The notes below the pieces were generated by a model. The model saw nothing but the letters and a program-made list of their open reading frames with translations, was not told where the DNA came from and searched no databases. Positions 45,400-56,235 of a stretch of DNA of 64,000 nt are shown piece after piece. A program made the translations under genes and the position numbers. This DNA is from Spongilla lacustris (Eukaryota; Porifera; Demospongiae; Spongillida; Spongillidae): assembly GCA_949361645.1 (NCBI GenBank), contig OX442419.1:3569459-3633458 (forward strand), read 5' to 3'. Each line of letters begins with the position of its first letter. The stretch's first letter is position 1.

Positions 45400-45897
45400 T
45401 GGAGGTTGATATTCATATTTTTTTTATTTTACCACGTAAAGTGAAAACTTAAACTTCACCTTTTTACAAAATAAAAAAGTTGATTATCAATAACCCCTGA
45501 GGACCTCAAAGTGTTTTTAACTTAGCAGCCATTTTGGGTTTATATGTGAGAGGTGTTGCTAAGTATATTATGTAACAGTATAGCCACAGTTACTTTCCCA
45601 AACAAAAACCATACCTCCAAAGCATATAGACTTGATGATCAATTGTATTTTCTTGATTCAAGTGCAAGGGTAAATAGAATAGACCATCTTGTTCGGTGCT
45701 TTGTACTGTTGAAGAACGAATGTTTTGATAACTGTGGTTATTTGGCTACATAATCCACTTCATCTATATAAACCCAAAATGGCTGCCAAGTACAAAACAC
45801 TTTAAGGGCCTCAGGGGTTATTGATATTATTTTGTAAAAAGGTGAAATTTAAGTTTCACTTCATGTGGTAAAATTAAAAATATGAATATCAACCTTC
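45400..45897. mobile_element. Foldback/MITE-like inverted repeat
   Basis: Arms 45400-45545 and 45762-45897 are inverted copies. They share GAGGTTGATATTCATAT at the outside, AAACTTAAACTTCACCTTTT within, and AACCCAAAATGGCTGC/GCAGCCATTTTGGGTT at the inside. The loop is about 216 bp and non-coding. Confidence 0.88.
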
Positions 45898-46405
45898 TTG
45901 ACACAGTAATTATGCAAATTGGGATATAGACCCGTTTTTTGTTTAACCCTTTCCTTTTCCACCACAATGCACATCATAGATGGATTCTAGGTACCATGGC
46001 CTCTGATTTGATACGCAACATGTAACTGTGCTCATAGTGTGGATCAAGTTATAGCTTTGCAAAATTGAGATTATAAGTCAATCATTCATGGTTGCATATC
46101 GCGTAAACCATTACGGTAATTAACATACAAAATGGATACATGTCTACTCGTATGAAGATCAACATAAATGAAATGTTTTAACCAAAATTGGAAAGGTGAG
46201 GTGCAATTGCCTTCCTGCATTGATATGAAATGACCCGGACTGCATCATGAAACGCACCCTCCACCACAGAAAATAATGTATTTGTAATAAGCGCCACCTT
46301 CATACTACAAACGATGACGTATTTAAAACTTGCGGATTCTTGAATATACTATGTCGTATATCTAAATATACTACTCAGGCGTGTATTTTGCATATTTGTG
46401 AAATA

Positions 46406-46883
46406 CAGTAGCGGCTCACAAATAAGACCACTTAACCGCCCAATCATATGACCACATTGCCAATCCGACCACTGTCTAGTGCGTATATAAATTTTGGGGG
46501 GGGGGGGTCGTTTTTGTGTACCTTTCTTTCTCTGAACAGGCGATCAATGAAGTGGATTCCTAATACAATTGGTAGCTCAAACAACCATCATGCATTCAAT
46601 TGCGGGGATAATCGACAATCCCGTACTACTGTAGTTAGCAATGCCTATGCACACACGAGCCAGCTCTAAGCTTGCTTTACAATCCTTGGCATCATTGTTA
46701 ATCCTTCCAGCCATTATTTTGTTATGATTCGTTTGTTTATTTACTGCTAATTGGTATTCTAATCAAAGCACATTTCAAATTCGAAAGGCAGAAAACTCGC
46801 CAGTAAGACGAAACGGTCATATAAGCGAGTTTTACCACAAGATCTGATTGTCCCCGGGTGGTATTATTAGTGAACCGCTAATG
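46406..46883. mobile_element. TA-flanked MITE (Tc1/mariner-pogo type)
   Basis: The left terminus CAGTAGCGGCTCACAAATAA and the inverse of the right terminus CATTAGCGGTTCACTAATAA agree at 22 of 26 positions over the full repeat. TA dinucleotides flank both ends (46404-46405 and 46884-46885). Length is 478 bp and there is no transposase. A related terminus (CAGTAGCGGCTCGC, inverse) occurs at 37796-37809. Confidence 0.85.
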
Positions 46884-47437
46884 TATATGCAAAAATATAC
46901 ACTATCGTATAACTAACTTTTTGCACTGTGCGTGTATTACTTGCAAATGCATACCACTAGTGGTGCATGTGTATGAAATTATGTACATGTATAGCATGCA
47001 TGTGTATAATGTACACGTGTAGTGAAGTATGTATGTTACGTTTGTATATGTATAGTGGATTATGTATAAATGTGAAGTGCATGGGTAGTGAAGTTCAGTG
47101 CAGGAATGCAAATGTGGTATTAACCACATGCAGCTCTGTCTAACTGCTAATTTCATGCTGGTGAATCTATTATACAAGTAGGTTTAATTTATTTATTTAA
47201 TGAAAGGTACTTAGCATATATAACACAGGGGCAGATACAGGAATTCATTTAAGTGGAATTTCCAGCGATGGGTTAATATGTGTGCTACTACAGAGGATGA
47301 TGGATGATCACATATGATGAAATAAATATGAAAACAGGGGGAGGGGTTGTGTGCTGTCCACTTACAGTTAAATACAAACACTGGTCTAGAAAGATATGCT
47401 CCTGCAAAGCATTTAATTAACTCATTTCATTTTACAG
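46884..47437. other. No gene recognised
   Basis: TGTATA/ACATGTA-rich DNA upstream of the TRIM-NHL duplicated block. Confidence 0.45.
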
Positions 47438-47626
47438 TTATCAAGGGTGAAACCTTGAATTTGTGATTTTTGCTATGTACTGACTTATTTTAGAATGTTT
47501 TCGGCATTTTGAATTAATAAAACCAGCAACCTTGTATAGTATTATTAACAGTACATTTAGAACGCATGAAGCAAAATATGCATGCCTTTCAGTAACAGAG
47601 GGAGTTTCAGACAATATAATTGAGCA

Positions 47627-49825
47627 ATGCACTATAATAAGGATAAATGCTTCACCACCCACAGTGTGGTTATGAAGGAAACCATGTCACACATTATTTG
47701 CGGTATGTGTTCCAAGTCCTACAATGATCCAAGATTTCTACCATGTCTGCACTCCTTCTGTCAACAATGTCTCCATCATGAGATAGAGAAGAGTGGTTCC
47801 CAACAAGTGTTCAAGTGTCCCACCTGTGAACAAAATATGAGCATCCCAGTGGGAGGGGCCAGTGTTCTTCCTCAGAACCTCCATCTTGGGTTTGAAGCAG
47901 AGGTATCTGGGTATGTATCCAAGATTGTTAGCAACAGTGAGGTGTGTTGTGATGAATGTATAGATGGACAGAATGGTCCTGCAGTGGTGTTCTGCTGTAC
48001 CTGTTGTGAGTTTCTATGTCAGCTGTGTCATGCTCACCACAAAAGTAACAGAAAACTGTCCAAACACAAGGTGGTTGGCCTAGACCAGGAAGGGGCCAAA
48101 CAACTGCAGACCACCATGAAACCAAGAGAGCAATACTGCTCTCAGCCTAACCATCAGGACAATCAGCTGAACTTTTATTGTGAGACCTGTAACATGATGG
48201 TGTGTGCAGACTGCTCAAAAGCTGACCACAAGGATCATGGTGTGAATGAACTGTCCACTGCTGCAGAGGCCCGTCGTGGTGACATTAGAGGGACACTCCA
48301 ATATTTGCTGGACACATTGGCTGGTGTTATCGATGCTAATAAAAAGACTGTAAATCATGTGGAAACCTCCAAACAGGAAGTTAAAGTGGCAATCAATCAG
48401 GCCTTTCAAATGCTATATGAAACACTTGATGAAAGGAAGAGGGCACTTTTGTCAGAGTTGGAATACATTGCACTCACCCAGGTAACATCCCTTACCCTCC
48501 AGAAGGAGCAGCTTGACAAGATCCAGCAAGACATTGGTCACTACTCTGAGGTGACCTCCCACATCCTCCAGACCCACACTGACCATGAGTTGATAGCTAT
48601 AGGAAGTCTTATGTGCAATGAACTGAACGCCACCCTTAGAAAGGTTAAGAACGAATCTTTTAAAACTAAGCATTGTGGTCTCATATGTGCAAATGTACAA
48701 ACAAATTTTCTGATATTGGAACTATCCAAAATTGGTGACATCATTGACCAATCTCCAATTCCTTGCAAAAGTATAGTCACATTTCTTTCTGTGAGCAGAA
48801 TAAGCACAAAGAGTTTGATGAAATTGGACACACGAATGTTGAATGGCGAGAGATGCTCACATAGTGGTGTACAGGTTGAGGCCGAGATGAGATCCAAGGC
48901 TAACACAGGAGCAGTAGTGTATGGAGAGGTGGAGGACCACGGGGATGGTACCTACACCATCACCATCACCCCTCAGACTACAGGTCCTCATCAACTTTTC
49001 ATCACAATGAATGGCCAACATGTACAGAACAGTCCTCACGACCTTGATGTGAGATGTAAACGTGACTACCTTACCTTATGTACTGCGCAACAAGTGATTA
49101 TGTTGAAGGATCCATGTTCTATTGCCATCCATGACAATGGAGATATCTATGTAGGGAGTGAGGATGGTCATATCTATATGTATGATCAAACAGGTGGACT
49201 GGTGAATACCATAGGAAGTCATGGGAGTGGTAAAGGTCAGTTCAAATATCCAAGTGGTATATGCATCAAGGGAGATGTGTTTTATGTTGCTGATAAACAG
49301 AACCATTGTATACAGAAGCTGACATCTAGAGGAGACTTCCTTCATAAGTTTGGTGAGAATGGGTCAGGTTGGAGACAGTTTGAGAAACCGACAGCAGTCA
49401 TTGTTGACTCTAACAACAGATTGATTGTTTTAGACAGTGGTAACTACAGAATACAAATATTTGATGAAGATGGTAGTAGGTTATTAAGGAGCATATCTCT
49501 ACGTGACTACTATAATTGGTCTGTAGGATGTTTTGCCTTAGATCCTCAGGGAAACATTCATTTAGCAGCTTTAAACATCAATATCTTCACCAAGGAAGGT
49601 GTTTATGTTAGCAAGTATGGTGATCAACTTCATCCTAGTGGAATAGCTATTGATGATGAAGGTTACAGCCTTGTCAGTGAGAGCAGTTGTGTTTCCATAT
49701 ATGATCCCAAAGGAAACTATATCAACGCACTACGAGCAAATCATCCTAAATGTACTGCATTAGACCTGAGATATGGTAATATGTATTTTGCTAGTGGTAA
49801 CACTGTATTGAAGTACTATATTTAG
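47627..49825 (+). CDS. TRIM-NHL protein (TRIM2/3/71-like E3 ubiquitin ligase)
   Basis: A 732-codon open exon with the complete TRIM-NHL architecture. The RING is C3HC4 (C25, C28, C40, H42, C45, C48, C64, C67). A B-box-like zinc region spans about 106-150 and a B-box 2 about 168-206. A coiled coil follows at roughly 210-340. A filamin-type domain (about 400-485, with GDGTYTITITPQTTGPHQL) precedes NHL repeats to the end (e.g. GQFKYPSGICI, FEKPTAVIVDSNNRLIVLDSGNYRIQIF). Members act as E3 ligases and, through the NHL propeller, as RNA- or protein-binding regulators. ATG 47627 is the first in frame; M16 at 47672, nearer the RING, is an alternative, and CACCCACAG at 47656-47664 could be an acceptor. 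The length fits the family. A truncated copy lies at 41576-42077. Confidence 0.93.
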   Translation: MHYNKDKCFTTHSVVMKETMSHIICGMCSKSYNDPRFLPCLHSFCQQCLHHEIEKSGSQQVFKCPTCEQNMSIPVGGASVLPQNLHLGFEAEVSGYVSKIVSNSEVCCDECIDGQNGPAVVFCCTCCEFLCQLCHAHHKSNRKLSKHKVVGLDQEGAKQLQTTMKPREQYCSQPNHQDNQLNFYCETCNMMVCADCSKADHKDHGVNELSTAAEARRGDIRGTLQYLLDTLAGVIDANKKTVNHVETSKQEVKVAINQAFQMLYETLDERKRALLSELEYIALTQVTSLTLQKEQLDKIQQDIGHYSEVTSHILQTHTDHELIAIGSLMCNELNATLRKVKNESFKTKHCGLICANVQTNFLILELSKIGDIIDQSPIPCKSIVTFLSVSRISTKSLMKLDTRMLNGERCSHSGVQVEAEMRSKANTGAVVYGEVEDHGDGTYTITITPQTTGPHQLFITMNGQHVQNSPHDLDVRCKRDYLTLCTAQQVIMLKDPCSIAIHDNGDIYVGSEDGHIYMYDQTGGLVNTIGSHGSGKGQFKYPSGICIKGDVFYVADKQNHCIQKLTSRGDFLHKFGENGSGWRQFEKPTAVIVDSNNRLIVLDSGNYRIQIFDEDGSRLLRSISLRDYYNWSVGCFALDPQGNIHLAALNINIFTKEGVYVSKYGDQLHPSGIAIDDEGYSLVSESSCVSIYDPKGNYINALRANHPKCTALDLRYGNMYFASGNTVLKYYI

Positions 49826-50339
49826 ATTCCAAATGATGTAACGTATGCTGATAAACATGTACAAACTATTTAAACCTTTGTACATGTACCTGTGGATTTG
49901 TGATAACAATTTGCGATCCCGTCATATATATAACTATAAGGTTATAAATGTTGCAGAGAAAATACTAAATAAACGTTCTGCATCAAACTCTAGACCCATG
50001 CAGGCAAAGCTTTGCTGCATATAAGATTGTACATATAGTCATGCATGGATCTGGATATGACCTACGTACACCCTCGCATGTGGCCTGTCTTTAAATTAAA
50101 ATACATATTAACAGTACAACATATCCAATATCGTATTGTCTCAGGCAAGCGCATAGGATTTGGGTGTGTAAAGGTTACTTGAATAATGATTTAGTATTAA
50201 TCAGAAAAATTGATTATTGGATTTTTTCTAATTGAAATAACCGGTTTGTGCATCTCCATTCGGAGGTACTTATGTATTCTTTGTCCGCACCCTTATTCAA
50301 ATACCTTTTATACCGATAGTCGAATAGTACGTGTTATTG
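49826..50339. other. TRIM-NHL 3' flank, nothing else recognised
   Basis: An AATAAA-type sequence (AAATAAACG) at 49968 could be the polyadenylation signal of the TRIM-NHL gene. Confidence 0.4.
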
Positions 50340-50475
50340 CTGTATGAATGCTCATTCTGTGCTAATGCATACATGTACTCCCTAATGCTGTAAGAATGTT
50401 CATTCCATGCTAATGCATACATGTACTCCCTAATGCTGTATGAATGCTCATGCTGTGCTAATGCATATCGCTGAG
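50340..50475. repeat. Tandem repeat, about 56 bp, 2.5 copies
   Basis: Units contain TGCTGTATGAATGCTCAT and CTAATGCATACATGTACTCC. Confidence 0.9.
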
Positions 50476-50577
50476 TTCCCTCAACCCCTGTCGTGCATCT
50501 ATACTAATTGACGGATAACAGTTTTGCCCAAAAGGGGTCAGGCGGCAACCTGGTGACAGGGTGTACCCATCAGGCCA

Positions 50578-50752
50578 AATCTGGGACCAAGGTAGCGCTG
50601 GCTTGCCTTAGGTGCGACCAGATGTGCCACTACCATGACGTGGTCATGGTGAGTGGTAGGCCCTCCCCACTGACCGACCTGGGACCAAGGTAGCGCTGGC
50701 TTGCTTGGGTGCGACCAGGTGTGCCACACCATGACGCGGTCATGGGTTTGAC
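50578..50752. repeat. Direct repeat, about 105 bp, two copies
   Basis: GGGACCAAGGTAGCGCTGGC through CATGACGTGGTCATGG recurs with small differences. Each unit includes the near-palindrome CCATGACGTGGTCATGG. Confidence 0.9.
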
Positions 50753-51283
50753 GTGGTTGGTCAGGGTAGAAGCCCGAAGGGTGCCGCCTGCCATTGATGT
50801 ATGACATGAAAATCAGTGTACAAGGTACAATCAATGCACAAGTGGAGTGGTGGGTGGGTCAGCAATATTCAGGTCCTCGATAGGCAGGCTATGAGACTGA
50901 ATGGCTGCTTTCCCAAGAAACACCATTTATATATACATACAATACCTGGAACCAGACAGAGACAATCTAATTTGGGGATAGGTTGTTTAGAGGGGGAGGG
51001 TTGCAGACAGAGAGGCAGGCTTGACCTGCTAACCCTAGACAAAGCCCCCTTTCAACATACTATATGCTTCCCATGCCCTATCAAAGCTGGAAGGGGTTCG
51101 CCCTTCATCAAAACATTAAACATTGTTTACTCCCTAAACAAAATCACTTTACAATAATTAATTTGAAACGTAACATAACATCGTTATTATTATTTAATTA
51201 TTTTATATTTTAAATAACTCCTAACACAAATACGCCACATATTGTTTCTTATTATAAAAAAAAAAATAGTAATTCTACAATAC

Positions 51284-51557
51284 TCATGAGGGCAGGAGCT
51301 CCCTTGCCAAGATGGCTCTGGCAATGGATTTGACCAAAGTCACGTTCAGCCTGCTGTAAATATGATCATATCCGCCTAAAAACAAGGTTTGGGAGAGGAC
51401 ATGATGATGGAAAGGTGTGATGCCAACCTAGAAAAGTGAGGTGAGCCTCCTTACCCCAATTGCAGACAGCCAGTGGAATGCATGTCCACTCCAACTCCTG
51501 ACTTTCGGGACCATTAGTTATTATCTTGCGGGCCGCAGATGCTGCACCTGCAGACAT
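51284..51557 (-). mobile_element. 5'-truncated, decayed RLE retrotransposon end
   Basis: The minus strand reads SAGAASAARKIITNGPESQE, then WTCIPLAVCNWGKEAHLTFL. After frame damage it reads SIARAILARELLPS before a stop near 51284. It corresponds to the C-terminal block of the family. The 3' side reaches AATAATAATAACG after about 100 bp. Confidence 0.8.
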
Positions 51558-51688
51558 TCGGCTATAATGGCTAGGCAGAGTGGCGATGTAACCTTAATTT
51601 GACATCAATTGCAAATGCTTCAGGCTTACCCCAATGAGCACATCTACAGGTCTGGTGTGGCTGCAATCTGTCACGCGAAAATTGGTCC

Positions 51689-51748
51689 GACCCCGGACCA
51701 CTTTTGGTTGCCAATAATGTTCCGGGTTAATTGCCAAAAGTGGTCCGG
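51689..51748. repeat. Short inverted repeat CCGGACCACTTTTGG
   Basis: CCGGACCACTTTTGG and its complement are separated by about 28 bp, followed by an (AT/TAAT)n tract at 51750-51795. The same motif occurs four times in 59503-59612, so this is a small repeat family. Confidence 0.8.
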
Positions 51749-52399
51749 GTATATATATAAATTATATAATAATTATAATTATTATAATTATATAATAACA
51801 GGATTATAGAAAAGAATATAAGCTCCACGGTGGTCTGCTCTCATTGAACGCGTGGAAACTAAGCCCTACGCCCCGAAAAATTGAAATGGTTACGTACACC
51901 CATAGCAACGAACCTGACAACCGATGCCTTTTAGAACCAGCTGTGCACGGGGTACATAAAACGTAATCAACACCTAAAAGCCATACTAGCAGTGATAAAC
52001 ACCTTTGAACTATATTGTAAGCAAAAATCACGTGGCCTGGTGTTGCCAACTGTCGGCTCTGGTACTTCAAACCTATCGACTTACGCACGGCGATCACCGA
52101 CTGCATGTGTTCAAAAAACTACAACGACGCTCGGTGACTGAATTGGAACATGCCAAAGCTATCACGGTAAAGTTAGTTGTTTGCACTGTCGTTTTTTGGT
52201 ACAGGTTAGTGGCAACGCATTTTCTGAAGTAGATTTCTAGCCTTTGAAAATCCACCATTTTGGTGTCTTTTTGGGGGTGGGGGAATTAATATTATTTGCG
52301 CAATGAAGTGGGTTTTAACAGAGCGTTTAAAATATAGCCTTACATTTCTTTTGGTCTAAATTTGACTCCATGCTCGTATGTAAATAGATTGAGCTTGAA
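51749..52399. other. AT microsatellite then no recognised gene
   Basis: 51750-51800 is ATAT/TAATTA simple repeat. The remainder has no recognised gene. Confidence 0.45.
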
Positions 52400-53930
52400 C
52401 TGAATTATTGTTTATTCTTTACTCTCTTGGCTGGAGGGGGTATGGCAGCTACCAATTGTGGCTCAATACTTAGTAAGTGTTCTTGCACAATGCGCATCAG
52501 GTTCTGCATGTGGTTGTGGATTGGAGCAAATGTCAAGCCAAGAATTTTGCATCAATTGACTTGGCCCCTGAAAAGGGGGCTGTTTCTCCTTTGGGGTTAT
52601 CGCCAACAATTTGCTCACCAGCCAGACAGATTCCTGATGATTTGAGCCACCTGAAACACCAGTGAGTTAGAATTGAGCCTTTGCTGTATGTTGTGATACA
52701 CCGCCTTAGAAGCCTCAGTGTATTCCAAGGTATGGCAAGCCCAGCCTTAATCGCCGGCAATACATGTACCTGAACTTTAGTCCATGATGAGTAGGCAGCT
52801 GTAGTTTTGCTCTGGTGACATGCACGAATGCCATTGGCAGAAGTAAGTGTATATATTATGTAACCTCTGTACAAGTCATTGACATTCACTTAACTGCTTC
52901 CCCTGTAGCAAGTTGTATGATGGCTTTGTCAGGACTAGCTGGTAGAGATTACCCTCTTCAGCAAACTCGCTGCTTGCTTCTCCTCCTCAGGTGTAAGTGT
53001 TGGTGCACACTCATGCTCTTCATAGTCACCATCCTTAATATCCCTGCTGCAGTCTGTATACAGTGCTCCAGAACATCTGACAGCAGCATTATCACACTTG
53101 ATAATAGTCTGACTAGGGGACCATCCTGGTGACTGTCCTCTGAGCAGCAGGGGATTTTCCTCTGGGCAGCAGGGGATCATCCTCTGAGCAGCAGGGGACC
53201 ATCTACTGATCAGCAGGGGACCGTCCTCTGAGCAGCATGGGACTGTCCTCTGAGCAGCAGGGGATCATCCTCTGAGCAACAGGGGATCATCCTCTGGGCA
53301 GCATGGGACCATCCTCTGAGCAGCAGGGGACCGTCCTCTGAGCAGCAGGGGGCCATCCTCTGAGCAGCATGGGACCATCCTCTGATCAGCAGGGGACCGT
53401 CCTCTGAGCAGCATGCGACTGTCCTCTGAGCAGCAGGGGATCATCCTCTGAGCAGCATGGATGGTTCACAGCATCATATGCTGCTATCCACTCCCAGAGG
53501 CATTTGGAGCACACCAGTGCACCGCACAGCAGTTCCAGTGGCTGTGAGAGGGTGTTGAAGCACAGTGCACACTTCAGCTCCTTTAGCATTGATAGGTTGT
53601 TAGCTCTTGCCAAAGGTGGGCTAGGCTCACTATGGAGAACTAGAGGAGGGGCAATCTTCTCAAGATGACCTCTTATGATGTCATATGTTTACTTGTTTTG
53701 CCACTCAAATAGCATCACTACACATTTGTGATGCACTCACTTTGAGATGGCACAGATGGTTCTCTACATACCCAGCTTACATTGCATGCAGAACATCTCA
53801 GGGTTACATCATCCACAGATGTGTCAATGTCAAAAGCTATTTTCAGCTCAGCTGAGAATGCTATGCACTCAGAGCTGGTTCTTTTCTTTGCCCTGTACTT
53901 CGTTAGCCTCTGCCCACACACTGTGCAATG
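52400..53930 (-). pseudogene. Degraded RING/zinc protein resembling a RAG1 N-terminus
   Basis: Blocks on the minus strand, in order: CGQRLTKYRAKKRTSSECIA (about 53920-53718) with CSACNVSWVC. Next is a RING-like block at 53613-53460 with LKCALCFNTLSQPLELLCGA then LVCSKCLWEW. Next is IIKCDNAAVRC through YEEHECAPTLTPEEEKQAAS and LLKRVI (about 53110-52935). Finally SILTHWCFRWLKSSGICLAG (about 52640). The order (basic zinc region, RING, second zinc region ending in a CxxH-type motif) recalls the RAG1 N-terminal region and RAG1-like transposon relatives, by family memory rather than by search. A 22-bp minisatellite has expanded between the RING and the next block, destroying the frame. No core recombinase segment was seen. 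Confidence 0.4.
53131..53462. repeat. 22-bp minisatellite, about 15 copies
   Basis: Units based on GGGACCATCCTCTGAGCAGC plus two bases, with variants (CCGTCC, CTGTCC, ATCATCC). A 22-bp period is not a multiple of three, so it cannot be a neutral coding repeat. It interrupts the RING-like pseudogene. Confidence 0.95.
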
Positions 53931-54450
53931 TATGGAAATTGTAATCCATACCTATAACAAAACCACAACGTACGTCGATTATTCATGCAATACGCTCAGC
54001 TTGTTCGTGGTGACAGAAAATGCGTTGCCACTTCAGGTTAGTAAATTCTGGTAGCCACATGCCTCCTGAGCATCGCTGTAGTACTCATACCTTCCAGTTC
54101 AGTCACCAAAGGCTACGTCGTCGCATTTAGTAACGCCCTCCTTCTAAATACGTATCGCGTGACCTTGCTAAACGGTATGCGCATGCTATCGATGTGGAAT
54201 TTCAATTGTGCGCATTGACTGGACATGACAGGAAAAGGAATGCAGTGTTTGAGTTCGTTTTCACTTTTTGATTTGCTAGTTCTGGTGAGTTATGGTTTGT
54301 TTTTAAACATCAGATGTCTATAATGAGCCATCAGTGAAGAAATATATGGTAATACCGTAAATGATCTAATTGTTGACTTAGTTTCCAGCCGCATACAACC
54401 GTGGCTCATACACACAACACTTGCTATATATAAACAGATAATACACCAAG

Positions 54451-56235
54451 ATGGCGCGGGGTAAGCGCGTCTCAAGAGGCCTCCCGCATAGTTCTATCCC
54501 GCAATCGGATTCACAGCCTCTGGAACACAATCGCCAGAGCGTTTCTGCAGGTAGGTTTGAATGTCTCTTACCTGGTTGCTCCTCTTCTTTAGGGACGAAG
54601 GATGCTTTTAAAAAACACCTGCAGGGACACTTTTCGAAAAACGACCCTGGAATCTCGGCGGACTTACTTCACGAAGCAGGTTTCACCGCTTGCGTGGATT
54701 GCAAATTAGTCCTTGTTACCATTAAGCGGTCCCGGTGCACGTCCTGCTTGAATGACAGCCGCCATTCATCCAAGTCCAATGGCAGCAGCTGTGAGTCCTT
54801 GTTTAATAATAGCGGTTCGATACTTGGTAGTTCGCTACCGCCCTCCGAGCCACCTTTATGTTATAATACGTCGTCACCTGGGCCATCCCGATCGTCGGTT
54901 TCGCATGGGACACCCTCATCACCGCAGCCCTCTCCTAGCACTTCATTCACACCTTCTTCTTCGGCAGTGCCAGCGCATACACTCCACATAGAACCTTCTG
55001 TGCCTCCATCACCTGTCCCAGTATCGCCCGAGCCTTTGCAAGTGGAGTCGGGAAGTGATCGAGCTATCCTCACAATGATATCGCCTCAGGTACCAATAGT
55101 CCGACCTCTACACAGGAAGCAGTGCATTGTAGCTGACTGCCACGAGCTAATTGCTCCAACCATGTGGCGTTCACATATGGGCCTTCACGCACGGGGTCTC
55201 TTTCGGGGGGATGTACCTAGAGAATGGTTACAGGAACAAGGCTTGTACATATGTGATTGTCGAGCACTTGTGGCTAAATCTCGACGTGCATCACATTCGC
55301 GAAGATGCGTAGCTGTCTTGGCAGCTCCTCCGGATCCAGCACCGATACCATCGCTTTTGGAAACCGAGTCCTCGCACAGTACAAACACAGTTTTACCATC
55401 TTTTGAAGAAGTTTGCCTACTATCCTGCCGAACCTTACGACACATTCCCAAAAAGTCTCGTCCTGCTTTTGCTCTTGCGTTGTCTTTTTCTTTGAATGCA
55501 GTGCTTCACGACAACTCATTGGACTCTTGGCTGAAGTTATTTATGCTTCCAAAGTGCCTCTTGCCTTCAAAGAAAAGGGGTGGTAGGCGTAATAAACCAA
55601 CCCCAATAGATGCGCTATGCAATCTGTGGTGCAGAGGAGAACACGCAACACTATGGAATATGGCGATGAGTCATAGAGCGATAGGCATCCACTCAGATGA
55701 TTCTATCCCGCGAAATCTCATCAATTTTGCAGTCTCGCTGTCTCGTGAGGGTATGTTTGCTAAAGCTTGTAGAATTTTAGCATCCTCTGGCCTGGCACCA
55801 AATAGTGATGACACTTGGAAGTTGTTAAAGGATAAACACCCTGAGGGGCCGCTCCCTATTATCCCAGAAACAACTTCACAATCCATATCACTGAATGAAG
55901 ATTTTGATGTTTATAATATCCTGAAATCTTTTCCAAAGGGTACAGCAGCAGGTCCTTCTGGCCTACGGGTACAGCACCTGTTGGATGCAGCTTCAATTCC
56001 ACTTCCCACTACAATTTGTTCCCTTCTCAGGAGGGTTGTTAACCTCTTGGTCTCTGGGAAAGTCCCCCAGGAGGTTTCTCGTTTCATGGCTGGTGGGTCC
56101 TTGACAGCACTCAGCAAGTTAAAGCCTGGTTGTGCCCCGGACATAAGACCAATTGCTGTGGGTGAGGTCCTGAGAAGATTGACAGGGAAATGCTTGTGTG
56201 CTGTCATTAAACATAGGGTTGTTGATTTTTTTTGA
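54451..56235 (+). CDS. RLE non-LTR retrotransposon, N-terminal zinc fingers and start of reverse transcriptase
   Basis: 594 codons from ATG 54451. The first C2H2 finger is C38-C43-H56-H60 (ECLLPGCSSSLG ... KKHLQGH). A CxxC/CxxC pair (CVDCKLV ... CTSC) follows, and then a Ser/Pro-rich linker. A second C2H2 (QCIVADC ... RSHMGLH, about 226-245) precedes a Cys/His cluster. The last 150 residues begin the reverse transcriptase (GTAAGPSGLRVQHL, then LSKLKPG and IRPIAVGEVLRRL). N-terminal DNA-binding fingers are typical of R2/R4/NeSL-type elements with a restriction-like endonuclease. The frame ends just after a T8 run at 56225-56232. Dropping one T joins it exactly to the next open frame at VVDFFEPIQFGV. 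Confidence 0.92.
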   Translation: MARGKRVSRGLPHSSIPQSDSQPLEHNRQSVSAGRFECLLPGCSSSLGTKDAFKKHLQGHFSKNDPGISADLLHEAGFTACVDCKLVLVTIKRSRCTSCLNDSRHSSKSNGSSCESLFNNSGSILGSSLPPSEPPLCYNTSSPGPSRSSVSHGTPSSPQPSPSTSFTPSSSAVPAHTLHIEPSVPPSPVPVSPEPLQVESGSDRAILTMISPQVPIVRPLHRKQCIVADCHELIAPTMWRSHMGLHARGLFRGDVPREWLQEQGLYICDCRALVAKSRRASHSRRCVAVLAAPPDPAPIPSLLETESSHSTNTVLPSFEEVCLLSCRTLRHIPKKSRPAFALALSFSLNAVLHDNSLDSWLKLFMLPKCLLPSKKRGGRRNKPTPIDALCNLWCRGEHATLWNMAMSHRAIGIHSDDSIPRNLINFAVSLSREGMFAKACRILASSGLAPNSDDTWKLLKDKHPEGPLPIIPETTSQSISLNEDFDVYNILKSFPKGTAAGPSGLRVQHLLDAASIPLPTTICSLLRRVVNLLVSGKVPQEVSRFMAGGSLTALSKLKPGCAPDIRPIAVGEVLRRLTGKCLCAVIKHRVVDFF

